DNA from: Nymphaea colorata
Taxonomy: Eukaryota > Streptophyta > Magnoliopsida > Nymphaeales > Nymphaeaceae
Assembly: GCF_008831285.2 (NCBI RefSeq)
Contig: NC_045143.1
Location: 19,371,655 to 19,435,654, forward strand
DNA: 64,000 bases
Direction: 5' to 3'
The translations under genes were made by a program, and so were the position numbers. Positions 1-12,200 of the stretch are shown here, in pieces (position 1 is the stretch's first letter; each line of letters starts with the position of its first letter). The notes beneath the pieces are model-generated. The model was not told the DNA's origin and did no database searches. It saw only the letters and a list, made by a program, of their open reading frames with translations.

Positions 1-623
1 TCGATAAATGCTCACCAAGTATATATGTTTCTGTAAAATAGAATGAGAATGAAAATGTGAATTTAAAGAGACCAAACAAGTTTGGTTTTAATAATTTCTG
101 CTGCACATTTAAACTTAACACACTCACAAATGAGTATAAACTTGCATTATGTGACTATAATAGCAAGTAACATCAGACAAGACACTCTAATATGCTGATT
201 TGGTGATAAAAATATTGAGGAACTGCTCAATCCAGAGATATCCAACTGCTAGCAAATAAAGGAGGTTCCCAATGGCTATATGTGAAGCAATATGAGGCAA
301 AAAAACAAGAGTTACTATAGAAAAATATAACGAAAGAGGTATGCCAAGTTAACATGGATAAACTTCCAAAGATTGAGGTAAAACACCATGGGCCAAATCT
401 TCGTTATGCATTTAAAATGTTGATACAAGAAAGAGATCTGTTCAATATTCTAGTCCAGAAACAACATTCTTGAAAACAAAAACCCACACCCTCCCATGAT
501 TGGTTGTAAACCCAATAGAGATAGCAAATACAAAAACCTATAGAAATCTTGAGAAGAACTTCAATGAGTAGCCATGAACTAGTTCTTCTCTTTCAACCTT
601 CTTCCTTTTTACTTTTCTCTCCA
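1..623 (-). repeat. 3' LTR of the copia element (partial)
   Basis: This stretch aligns with 5011-5620 at an offset of about 5008, starting with the shared TAAATGCTCACCAA near position 5 and 5013. It lacks about the first 40 bases of the right-hand copy, which lie outside the window. The inner edge is placed at CCA (621-623), just before the pyrimidine run that is the polypurine tract on the element's sense strand. Confidence 0.82.
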
Positions 624-1009
624 CCCAAGCTCTCCTCTTCTATGCATAGGTGTTATGGCTACAGGAGTTCTCTTGTTTCTTTCATGGTGAAAGAGCTCCA
701 CAAAATCAACACGAACCCATTTTTCTTCATGTTTTGTGCATGATGAATAAAGCATTCAAGGTGCCCTCTTTTTGTTCTCTTGACACCCACCACCACTTAA
801 GTGAGGAGGGCTGGATCCTCTATTAAGGTAGACCCAAACCAATAATTTTCCCTTCCAGCCTCATGAAAGGGATCAAAAAAGCAAGAGAACAAAATTTAGT
901 GCATTGCCTTGAAGGCAGTCACCTCTACTAAGTCTCTACACATATCATGTTTCTCTTTGGCAGAAATTTCATCATGTTTGCAAGATTCTTCTCTGCATTG
1001 AAACTTATT

Positions 1010-3160
1010 TTACTTTGTCAGTTTTTTCTCAAGTAAATCATGCATGTAGTGATATCTAATATCAATATTCTTGATCATTGAGTGAAAAGCTAAGTTCTTA
1101 GTTAAGTACATAGTACTTCGGCTCTCATAGGGCAACACATAGAGCTTCTGGATGAGACCTATATCTTGAAAAAAAATATTCATCCATAACATCTCTTTGT
1201 CTACTTCAGTCGCTAATATATTCATTCTTCATAGTGGATACTAGAGTAATGCATTTCTCTAACCTAAACTGCTACGATACAACCTTTCTACAAAAGTAAA
1301 TACATAACCAGAAAGACTTTTTGTAACTCAGGTTATCTTTTATGTTTGTATCAGCAAATCCTAAAATCTCTTGGTTAGATTTACCAAAACATAAATAGGA
1401 ACTAGAAGTACTCTTAAGATACTTGAAGTTCCAGTTCACTATTGCTCAATACTCATTGCCTATATTTGACAAGTACTTACTTAATAAACTAATTGCATAA
1501 GCTAAATTTGAGCATGTACACACTATAGCATATATAAAGCTCCTCACTATAGAAGCATAGGAAACCTTTTTCAATCTCTCTTTCTCATCTATTGAGAATG
1601 GGCACTACTCATTGCTCAACTTGAAATTACTTACTAAAGGAGTATTGATTGTTTTGGCATCTTTCATGTTGAATTTGTTGAGCACCTACTTAACATATTT
1701 ATCTAATGAAGATCATAATTTTCTAGCAATTTTATTACAAACAATCCTTATACCAACAACTATTGTGATGGTCCCAAATCATTTATGTCAAAGAACTTGC
1801 TCATATCTTTTTTTTGTCAGTCAATCAACATATCATTTACATATAACAACAAGAAAATGAAGTTACTTAATGAAAAGGTTTTTAATGTGCACACATTAAT
1901 CAATTAGCTAATATGTAATATTTTTTATCTATCATAAGCACATCCAATTTGTCCTACCTAAGTTCCTATTTAAGTTTGTTTTTTTTTAAGCTTACCATGT
2001 ACTTCTTCCTAACAACTTTAAAAAATTTTGTTGTTCTATATAAGTTTCTTCCTTTAGATTTCCATTTAAAAAAGCAGTCTTTACATCTAACTACTCTAAC
2101 TCCAAATATAGTCATGTCATCAAACTAATTATTACCCTAATTGGTGACATTTTGACTACATATGATAATATCTCATCAAAATCAATGCCCTTCTTCTACT
2201 TAAAGTCTTTCAGCATTATTTAGTTTTACACATCAACTTGCCTTCGCCTTCATTTTTAAGCTTATAAACTCAATTGTTCTACAACACGTTTCGTTTTTAC
2301 TAGATCCACCAAATCATAAGTGTGATTTTTATGTAGAGAATTCATCTTTTCATATATAGCTTATATTCATTCATCTCTATACATATAATCTAACATCTAT
2401 GCATAGGATTTTGGCTCTCTATTATCTATTAGAATAATATATTCATCATGGAATATCTAGTGTATAGAATACAATTTTTTTTACCTCTCTCATATTGCTA
2501 TTCAACCAATTCTTCAACTGGTTCTATCTAGTGTATGGAATACAATTTTTTTTACCTCGAACTTATGCTCATGGTTAGTTTGAGTCTTCATGGGAGATAT
2601 TCACCTCCCTTTATTGCTTCGTCATTTATACTTTCCTTAACATCATCATGATTAGATGATTGTTGTTCAAGTTCTACAAATGTCAGCCAATAAGCACCAC
2701 TTGCACTCACATGTGATTGTTTACCTTCCACTATATCATTAATTGTTGATCCATTTTGAAACAACATCATAACTCTTGTGAACCTTGTCACTCTTTGGAT
2801 CTTACAACCTCTAATCAAATTAATATATGTATAACTATTAAATATTAATTGAAAAGTTTTATCGTCAAATTTTTTTTTTTTTGTTCTTTAGGTTTATGCA
2901 CAAAAAGTTGGTATCCAAAGACTGTCAAGTGGTCATATTTTACATATTTACTTGATCAAGTTTTTCTAGGATATCTCTTCAAGTGGCAAAGAAAGAGAGT
3001 TGTTTATCACATAAACTGCAGCATGTATGCCTTTCCCCGAAATGAATTGGGCAAATTGAAATTTAGAAGGTACTGATTTCCAGAGCGTCCCTCTTTCCGG
3101 CTCCTCCAAGAGGTGCATGTTTCTAGTCCTCTCAACTGTGGTCCTACTCATCATTTATGC
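1010..3160 (-). pseudogene. copia pol remnant: integrase end, reverse transcriptase, RNase H
   Basis: The RNase H end lies at 1010-1225 with EVDKEMLWM..F.QDIGL, then SRS..LTKN..FHS..KNIDIRYHY, matching the plant copia RNase H pattern (E-x-x-A..KE..W and H-x-R-x-K-H-I-x-x-R-Y-H). The reverse transcriptase catalytic box lies near 1795-1860 and reads LLLYVNDMLI, where the normal box is YVDD. This is an Asp to Asn change at the first catalytic aspartate. Farther along at 2966-3154 is an integrase-like piece ending AAVYVINNSLSLPL. Frames switch repeatedly, so it is dead. Confidence 0.72.
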
Positions 3161-4627
3161 AAATTCATTCTGTTGTGAAATATAAGGAATAGTTTTTGCA
3201 TGTTTCATGTCATACTTCATTCAATATTTTCTAAGTGTCCATGCTTTTATCTCCACCACCATTGTCTATGTGCAAACTTTTGAATTTTTTACATGTTTCA
3301 TGCTCAACAGTTACATGAAATCTCTTAAAAATGTTTCTCATATTACTTTCACTTTTCATTGCATGGACTCAAACCCTTTCTAAAAGCATCATCAATAAAA
3401 GTGAGAAAGTTAGAAGCACTCCTTTCTATGTCACATTAATTAGACTGCAGACATGCGAGCAAACCAATTCTCATAACTTAGTAGCTTCTTTTGATTATTT
3501 CTTTGAAACTTGGTGTTATTTGCCAACCAAGCAATGATCAAAAGGAGTTAACTCTATGTCTTTCAACTCATGAAGCGGATTATTCTTTACAAGTAAATAT
3601 AACCCCTTTTAATTATATGGCCCAATCTCTTATGTCATAAATCTAATGAAGAGCCATCAACAACAGCATTCACTTCATCTCTACTGGCTTAGTCTTCATA
3701 CCATATAGGGTTCCAAATCTGTCACCCCAAGCAAGCACAAGCACTCCCTGTCACCCCAAGCAAGCACAAGCACTCCTTTGGAAAACTTCTAACCATCACC
3801 AATAAAAGAGGTAGAAAGGCCATCTTCACTAAGTTGACCTACAATAATCAAATTCATCATGAGGTCTGTAACAGGCCTCACTTCTCTAATAATAAGTTTA
3901 CACCTATGCTTGTCATTATACAAACGTCTCTTATTCTAGCAACTTTGGAAGTGTCATAATTGCTCATATGCACTACTCCAAGATTACAAGTTTAATAGAA
4001 AAGAAAACAAGTATCTACAATGTGTAAACGATAGAAAGCTCTTGTGTCAAGTATGCATGTCATGTTTGTCTTCCACACTAAGACATTCACCTCTATCTAG
4101 TAAAAGAACTACTACCTCATCATCTAATAACACTGTACTGAATTCTTTTGTTTTCCCACTATTTATGTTCTCTTCCTTCTACCTTTTTTTTTTCTTTTCA
4201 TTTCCTACAATCAATTTTCTTATGTCCAGGGATGCCATAATAAAACCACCTTTCAATCATTATACTCAACCATTCTAGGCTTTGATTTAGACCTAGACTT
4301 GATCCATCATACTTTTTGTCTCGACTTTTCAAACCTACCATGATCTCTCATATCCAATATATATGTGATAAAAGTACCAGTAGCCTTCTCTTTGTTTTTT
4401 CATTCAAGAGACTTTTGGCAACATGTTTCATAGTCAATCAAGGAAACTACAATTTTCGTGCAACTATCTAGCAAAGAACTAAACAATAATAGGGATTGTA
4501 GATCATCATCCAACACCATCTTCATTGTGGCTAGCTAATTAATAATGTTTTGCGATTCATTTAGATGCTTTGCAACTGAACTCCTTTCGTTCAATTTTAA
4601 ATTTACCATCTGATTAGAAAAGCCTTA

Positions 4628-4966
4628 TTACTTGTAGTCTTCTTCTCTTAAAGGTTGTAGCTTCAACCACAAAGAAACTTTGTGATGTTCTCTGACAACA
4701 CGAGATAAAAAAACACTATTATCTAACCACTGCCAAATTGTACCAACTATTTTTGGGTCTAATAGTTTCCATTTGTCATTTATCATGTCTTCTAGCTTAC
4801 TCTCATCACCCTCAATAAGTCCACAAAGATCTTTACAGTAGAGTAAATCTTCCTTCTTTGTTTTCCAAATTGCCCAGTTAGTTCCAATCAAAGAAATCAT
4901 CTCACTTACCATTGCCTCCGTTTTAACTGAAAAGTAAGTACTACACAGTCCAGATTCTAATACAAA
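4628..4966 (-). pseudogene. copia gag fragment
   Basis: The minus-strand reading frame contains NWAIWKTKKEDLLYCKDL followed by WKLLDP..VGTIWQWLDNSVF. This is the conserved start of plant copia gag proteins (UBN2/gag-polypeptide family), whose usual form is a W-x-x-W-K-x-x-M-E-D-L-L/I core and a later IRQWxDDSVF. The frame ends near 4628 where a full gag would continue for another 100 to 200 residues. The start Met is a guess, because the frame runs back into the primer binding site. Confidence 0.82.
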
Positions 4967-4968
4967 TG

Positions 4969-5620
4969 TGTTATGATAGTTCCTAACTTGCAAGCCACTA
5001 TGTAATCATGTATAAATGCTCACCAAATATATATATTTTTGTCAAAATGGAGCAAAAGCTGCAAATACGAATTTAAAGAGGCCAAAGAAATTTGATCTTA
5101 ACACTTTCTACTGCACATTTAAACTTGACACGGTCACAAATAAGTATAGACATGCATTATGTGACTATAACAGCAAGTAACATCACACGAGTCACTCTAA
5201 TATGCTAATTCAGAATATCCAGGAAATGTTCAATTCAGATATATCTAACTGCTAGCAAATAAAGGGCATTCCCAATGGCTATATGTGAAGCAATATAAGC
5301 AGAAAAATAACAGTTACTACACAGAAAATATAGCCAAAGACGCACACCAAAGTTAATGTGGAAAAACCCCCAAAAGTTTGGGTAAAAAACCATGGGCCAA
5401 ATATTTGCTATGCTTTTAAAATGTTAGAGAGAGTTATTCAATATTTCAGTCTACAAACCGACCCTCTTGAAAACAAAAACCCACATCCACCATTGGTTTC
5501 TTGTAAACCGCAATAGACAGAGCAAATAAATAAAACCCGGAAAAGGCATGAGACGAACGTCAATGAGCAGCCACGAGATGGTTCTTCTCTTCCACCCTTC
5601 TTCCTTTCTTCTTTTTCTCA
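4969..5620 (-). repeat. 5' LTR of the copia element
   Basis: The right-hand LTR copy is about 652 bp. It starts with TG next to the primer binding site remnant and ends with CA at 5620, giving the usual TG...CA termini. The following bases ATGGA would be the target duplication, but its partner is outside the window. Confidence 0.8.
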
Positions 5621-7379
5621 ATGGAACAAACAAATACACATTCCACTATATGGTTAATCAAGAAATGTAGTATTCTTGTTACCAAATGCCCCCCAAAGCA
5701 ATCAACAACTTCTCTTAACTAATTTTAACCTTAAAACCAGGGTTTATGGATTTGAGTTTTTTGCTAAAGTATTTTATGGACGCGTTTTTATCTTTCTTGT
5801 TTGTAGATTCAGACCTCATTATAGCACCTTGCAACTGCAGTTGTACAGCTGGTACAAGTTCACCAATATAATATAATGCACTCTGGAGTCTGGTCTCTTA
5901 CGCAAGAGTTAGTCTTGGAAAGTGGAGCCGATCATTATTTCACTGTACAGTTTTACAATTAGGTAATTTTATTTTACAGGCTCATTCTTTAAAAGGATAC
6001 TGAAGTCATTCACTTGTGAAAGAAAGAAAAAATTAAAGTTAGCTAAAACTGTAAGAAGAATGTAATTTAGTGAGAGAGAAAAATATTAAAAGGGTTATAA
6101 GTAATGTCTTTCTTTTTTTATTTCTCCGACCAGTTCATTTACATTCCCTTATTTGGTGGTTGTCAACAAGGGTGTAGCTTTCGTTAAGAAATTGCAAAAA
6201 GCAGCTTTTTTGAAAAAAATTACAAGCAAAAAGGTGAATCCAAAAATTAAAAAAACTTCCAATATTAAAAGGTCCACTATATAAACCATTACTTAAACAA
6301 ACATAAGGCAAAATCTATCACTCTATCATTGAAGCTCCTTAACGTACTGAGTTCTATGTTATTAGGGAGATGATTACAGATACAGCAGGTCTTCCTCTTA
6401 TAAACAAATTAATCATCATTCCACTCATTATCATGTGATATCTATGAGAAATTTTCCATTTATCATTCATTCCAGCAGATGGGCCGCATGGAATTGCAAT
6501 TTTCTAGAAGAGCAAGCGAAACTTTCAATCCCATGATGATTTAATTTCCATTTCTTGCAACAGGTAGGAAGAAATTTGTGGCTCGTTTGCTTGAAACCAA
6601 AACCAGGTTATATACCTGATTTTCTCACCAAAACAAGTTTTTTGAAACTAGATTTCATGTTAAGATCAAATAAAGTCCCTGACATGGTTTTGGTTGTCAG
6701 CCAAAGTAGGTAGGAAAGATTCTGCCACCATATTTTCAACACCATGATATTTCTTGCCTTTCCTTTTTCAGTTTGTTGATTTGATTTGATGTATTACAGA
6801 AAATGTTAGACTTGCTGGTTGGCTTTTCATGGGAAAGATAAAAATGTTAAAGGAGAGAGCAATAGGAAATAAAAAAAGGAAAAGAAAAAGTCCAGCCCAG
6901 TCAAACTTTGCTAACAAATTTTCTAGTCTTATATTTCTTACCTGCAGTTTGTATTGTCTTGCTTCTATCATTTGCTTCCTTAAGATTATAAAAGAGCAAG
7001 TAGAGTAGTTGAACCAAATATCCTGTAAATTTCTATCAAAATGCAAGTATGGGAGCAAGTACTATGGAATCTATTGTGTCACTCAATCTACTCCATTAAA
7101 GCACTTTCTTTCTTTTTAAATTTTAACTCGAAGAAAACCTAGGTCAGGTCTGAAAACCTTGTCACTCGCCTGGTGGTGTAAAACTCCTTTGCAGAGATAT
7201 AGTGCCCATGCCACTCGAATCAATGACCTACTGACCACTAGCCGTGGTCTGTGATTGAGCAAAGACCCTGGGAGCACATGATTCAACTATTTCTAACTGA
7301 TCGCATCTAAAAAGGGATTGTCACAAGCTTAATTTTCACTATTAGATAGCAAAAGAAGGCTTTAAAGTTATTGTTCCTG

Positions 7380-7380
<1 letters not shown>

Positions 7381-7475
<95 letters not shown>
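7381..7475. repeat. (TA)n-(TG)n compound microsatellite
   Basis: About 33 TA units run directly into about 14 TG units. The repeat is uninterrupted and likely highly length-variable. Confidence 0.97.
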
Positions 7476-7478
<3 letters not shown>

Positions 7479-7818
7479 AAAGTTAGTGACAGAAATCAGA
7501 CTCTTTAAATATGATATTTAAAGTGTATTTTTTCTATCTAACCTTATGAATATGATCTTAATGATAGTTTGATGCAAAATATATATTAAGTTTATCATTT
7601 TTTTTACTAGTGTTTTTATAATAAGAAAAAATGGATGGCTCTCATAGCATCAACATTTTGACAACAGAAAAATCAACATTTTTCATAAAAACAACTTGAT
7701 TCAAAGCATGTTTTATATCAAATTTTTATAAATATATTAGGATTTTTATATTTTATTTACAGTAATTTTCTAGCAAAAAAACTAAAGGGTTTAGGTTTTT
7801 ATCCTTGACTGGTTTTTA

Positions 7819-7819
<1 letters not shown>

Positions 7820-7890
<71 letters not shown>

Positions 7891-7905
7891 TGTTTGTTTA
7901 TTTAT
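7820..7905. repeat. (TA)n microsatellite followed by TTTG/TTTA units
   Basis: About 32 TA units run to 7884 and are followed by short TTTG and TTTA tetranucleotide repeats. Confidence 0.95.
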
Positions 7906-8179
7906 TTATTGTGCAGCTGAAAATATGGGTCCAGTCTGTTAGAAAAAAAAAACACATTATTATGTAAATCCAGTCATTCTGACTGATATTTCTAACTTGG
8001 GTTAAGGAATAAATTCGTTGGTAAAGGTAAGGTTTATTTGAAAGCTGTTCGCCAAATTCAACCTCATACTTTGAAAGTAAATGACACGAAGCTCGAGGCT
8101 CTGATTGAGCTTAAGACTGAATTATAGGCTCTGAATGATAATTTCTGATATCTATAAACGGGAACGGAGACGGAACCAA

Positions 8180-8195
8180 ACAAAACCCAACGAAC

Positions 8196-8228
<33 letters not shown>

Positions 8229-9264
8229 GCGGGCGAGGGAGGTGCCGCAGAGGAGCAATTATATCTCTCGTTTTGTCAGAAGAATTGTGCGAATTCTCGC
8301 TGGCCCGATCTCTTTAGGATTGTGGTGAGCTTTCCATCCTTGTCTTTATTCATTCTTCTGCTTATCGGATGAAAATTTTGATTTGGGACTCTCAAATCTT
8401 GACTTGAGGGCTTGGATCGATCGAAGATTGCTGCTGAAGCTGCAATTTCGTTTTCTCTTTTTTCGTTTTTTATTCTGTTCCTTGTTTGTTCGAGCGATTT
8501 GGAGTTTGAATAAACGGGGAAGAGATGGATCGTTTGTTCAGCGATCAGTTCACTTCTGGACGTTGGCTCTTTGATGTTTGATGAAAAACAAGACGATTCA
8601 GATGTCTCGATGAGGAATTTTGTAGTTCATTGGCGAGATCTTCAAACTACAATCCGGTTCTGACCTTCCTGGCTTTGGTATCTCTTTCGAGGAAATTTAA
8701 AAGAAAATGACGGACGGACTTGCTCTAATTGAGCTATTTTAACCGATCTTACCTCTTCAGTAGCTCTTCTTTTCTTGAGAACTCTGCGTTCCGAAAATAC
8801 CGCCATGAATCGGGGAAAGTGAATTTTTAATGTGATATTGGATGGTGAAGCTGCACCTCACTATCCTTGCCGACAATTTGCCTCGTAAAATAAATGAACA
8901 TTTTTTTTTATAATGTACTATAAGAATGTGTGGTAGTCAGCATAACCTTGAAGGCGCTGCATTATGAATTATTCATTGTTCTTTTGAGTTCAGTTTTTCA
9001 GTAAGCCATGGTTGGTTGATTTGTCAGCTTCTTTCATTTCCTTCTTTTTTCTCTTATCCGAATCCTTTTTATAATGTCTGTTTAACGGACTTTCCTTACT
9101 TCTGTTCAGGAGACTCAATCTTGTGCCGAAGGATCGGACTCGGAATAATAGTAAATCTTCGAGTGTTCGTTCAGGCTCTTTTTTAGCGTTCGACTCCTTA
9201 TTAAGATCGTGGTTCTACCAAAAGGATCCTCCGCGGTTTGAGAGGATCCAAACCTCCGAAGGCA
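8180..9264 (+). promoter_or_regulatory. Kinase gene 5' UTR with CT tract and a leader intron
   Basis: A (CT)n tract at about 8193-8228 sits where plant leaders often carry pyrimidine microsatellites. A good donor, TTGTG|GTGAGC, lies at 8324/8325, and a good acceptor, TTCTGTTCAG|G, lies at 9109/9110. This predicts a 785-bp leader intron, with the second UTR exon running to the ATG at 9265. The transcription start is not visible with certainty, as no convincing TATA box was found near the CT tract. Confidence 0.55.
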
Positions 9265-12200
9265 ATGTGGATATTCAATAATTTGATTCCCAAGGAGCAG
9301 TCTGGTATTGACGGCCGCACATTTGACATCGAGAATTTAAAGATCCAGGTTCGAAACGCCATTGCTGAAGGCGGGTTCTCAAGTGTCTATCTTGCTCGCG
9401 ATTGTTATTCAGGAAAGCAATATGCTTTAAAACACATCATTTGCAATGATGGAGAGTCGATGGATCTCGTGAAGAAGGAGATTGAGGTCATGAAATTGCT
9501 GAAGGGACATCCTAATGTGGTCACACTTTATGCTCACAGTATTCTGGATTTTGGTCGTACTAAAGAAGCATTCTTAGTCATGGAGTACTGCGAGAAGTCA
9601 TTGGTCAGTGTCTTGGAGAGCAAGGGTGCTGGGTTCTTCGAGGAGAAGCAGATCCTTTTGATATTTAGAGATGTTTGTAATGCAGTTTTTGCAATGCATA
9701 GCCATTCACCACCAGTTGCACATAGGTGAAGTTTTTTTCCGTTCCAATCTTTGAGATAAGATAGGAACTGCCTGAAATTTGATGTTTAGATCTTCCACTG
9801 TCTTCTCTTTTACAGAATTTCTTCATGCGTACCACATATGAAATTTGTTGCATGATGCATATATTGGTAAACTTCTGACATGAGGTTTTTTACTGGGACT
9901 TTTTTGGTATCACTTAGGAGATGGATAAAACTATTAAAAAGGAACTTCTAGAAGGCATCATGTGCCTTGTTAGCAAGAAGAAAAAATTTTGAAGGGATAA
10001 ATGTTGGTTTCACTGTAAGTTCTGGTGCATTGGCATCATAGTTTTGGTTGATGTCAATCAAAATAGTGCGACATTTGATGAATATCAGATGTACTGAAGG
10101 CAGAAGGTTATGTGAAAACAAACGAATGACTGTTCTTTGTCGTGTAGGATGCACGCATAATGGTTGAATTTATTGTGCAGAATTTGATTCCACTGAAATT
10201 GAGGATTTTGTCATGTTTAATTGTTTTAGTCACTCCTTATGCATGTTAGCATATGCTGTTTCTGTATCCTTGTAAGCATAAAAATTTAATAATTAGAACA
10301 ATTCAAAGATGGATTCTTAGTTTTTCTTATGCAGAAAGATAAATGTTCTTCTCTACATCCCCTTATAGCAGTCGTATAATATTATTCATATTTGGCACAC
10401 ATATAGTTACTCATTATTTTGATAAATAACGAACATTATATTTGATTTACAATTGAGACTTTCTTGTGCTGAAAGATAGTAGTTCCTTCTCTGAATCCTC
10501 CTACAACGATTATTCAGGGATCTGAAAGCTGAAAATGTTCTACTGGGACCTGATGAGGCATGGAAGTTATGTGATTTTGGTAGCACCTCAACCCAGCACA
10601 AGCGGTATGAAAGGCCTGAAGAAATGGGTATTGAAGAGGACAACATTAGGAAGCATACCACACCAGCCTATAGGGCTCCTGAGGTTAGAACTATTGCTTT
10701 GCTTATTATGCATGTGAAGATCCCAATCTGCTAATGTCAGCTTTTGTTGTTCTTTTGTAGATGTGGGACCTTTTCAGGAAGGAACTCATAAATGAGAAAG
10801 TTGATATTTGGGTGAGTACATTTACTGCTCTTGTGTTTTGACTCTTGAGCCTGTCCAGATTCATGAATGGGAGCTAAAGCATTTGATGCTCAAATGGTGA
10901 ATTTTCCTCCATTGTGGATTGCAGGCTCTTGGTTGTCTTTTGTACAGAATATGTTACCTCAAATCTGCTTTTGATGGGGAGTCCAAGCTACAAGTTTTGA
11001 ATGTGAATTACCGGATTCCTGATCTACCTAGATATAGTACTTCAGTTAAAGATTTGATCCGGGACATGCTTCAGGCTGCTCCTGATGCTCGACCAGACAT
11101 CATGCAGGCAAGGATTTGCTTGATTGGACATTCATCTCAATAGTAGTAGGTTAGTTTCTAGATTGTTGGTCTCTGTGCTAACCAGGGATGGTTTGCTCTA
11201 AGGCCAGAAGTATATTTCATGTCTTTCAAGTTCTGTTCTTATCTATGACAGGTGTGGCGTCGTGTTAATGAACAGTTACCTATAGAATTGCAGAAACATG
11301 CTCCTGATAGACCAGCTTCTCTAACTGAAAAACTTCCTTATAGTGATGGCAAAGACAATGGTTAGTCGTAGTTTGTAATCTTTTCCTTATGTTGTCTCAT
11401 CTTTATTAGGTCAAAAAACTGTTGCTTTTTCTATTCAAACTCTTTGGTCTTGTTCTTCTCTCATCTACTTAAGAATCTCTAAAACCTAGTTCTGAAAACA
11501 AATCATTCTTGGTTGCTCAATTACATGATTCTCATCTTCTTCAGAATGGAACTGTTAGGTATTCCAACTCAGTCAAGGCGAACAAGTCTTACTCCAAGCA
11601 GGGCTCCACCCCCACCGCCATCATCTAAGGAACAAATATACAGTTCATCATCCACACAAGATGCTCCAAAGTCTACTGGAAGTAGTAGTCAGTTTGGTTC
11701 TTTCTGGTCCACCTTGCATGCTCAGGGGACAAATGTTTCTGATGAAAACGGTCCTAAGTTTGACAAGGATCCCAATAATGACAAAATAAGAGAAAGTAGC
11801 CGACAGATTCGAGAAAGTAGTCATCATACTGTCAACGGGATTAGTCCTCCAAAGGAAGTGCACCAAAGAGCTAGACATAAGGTTACAAGTGCTCATAGTA
11901 ATACAAACAAAAAAATTGTTGAAGGTCCTTCAGAGGGATATGAGATAAGATTTTTCTCTGAGAATACTGATTGTATTTCTGATGCCTCCAGCACTTCCTC
12001 CTTAACTAGCAATAAGGCAGGCAAATCTGAGACTTTAGGAACTCCCAGTAGCGAGATGTTTGGTTCTTTTACTGCAGAATTTGACTGCAATAAGTTGAAC
12101 CTAGAGAATGAAAGATTGAAGAAAGAAGAACTGCATGCAGAAGCAGAGAAGTTGAGGGAAGAGCTGAAACAGGTTGCAAAAGAGAAGGCAGAAATAACAG

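Larger units (their letters stand above)
1..5620 (-). mobile_element. Decayed Ty1/copia LTR retrotransposon (left LTR truncated by the window)
   Basis: Two long direct copies bound this element: 1-623 and about 4969-5620. The internal reading order on the minus strand is gag, integrase, reverse transcriptase, RNase H, which is the copia order. Stops and frameshifts occur throughout, so no polyprotein can be made. A degenerate Met-tRNA-type primer binding site lies next to the right LTR (about 4952-4966) and a purine-rich tract (minus strand, 624-640) next to the left LTR, which fixes orientation and both inner boundaries. The outer left end lies before base 1, so the target duplication cannot be read. 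The LTR copies are clearly homologous but diverged, so the insertion is old. Confidence 0.88.
5621..8180. other. Intergenic region upstream of the kinase gene
   Basis: No gene is supported here. The stretch is AT-rich, with two long TA microsatellites (listed separately), a GT run, and a short segment near 6585-6720 with a palindromic flavour (AACCAAAACCAGGTTATATACCTG). The open frames are short and low-complexity. Confidence 0.6.

Noticed and set aside
8064-8574. Short frames around the (CT)n tract upstream of the kinase
   Set aside because: Most are low-complexity Arg-Glu or Ser-Leu frames from the CT repeat and the leader intron; not conserved.
9238-9264. Possible upstream extension of the kinase (starting at TTG 9238)
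   Set aside because: The first codon is not ATG, and the conserved N-terminus of this family starts at the ATG at 9265.
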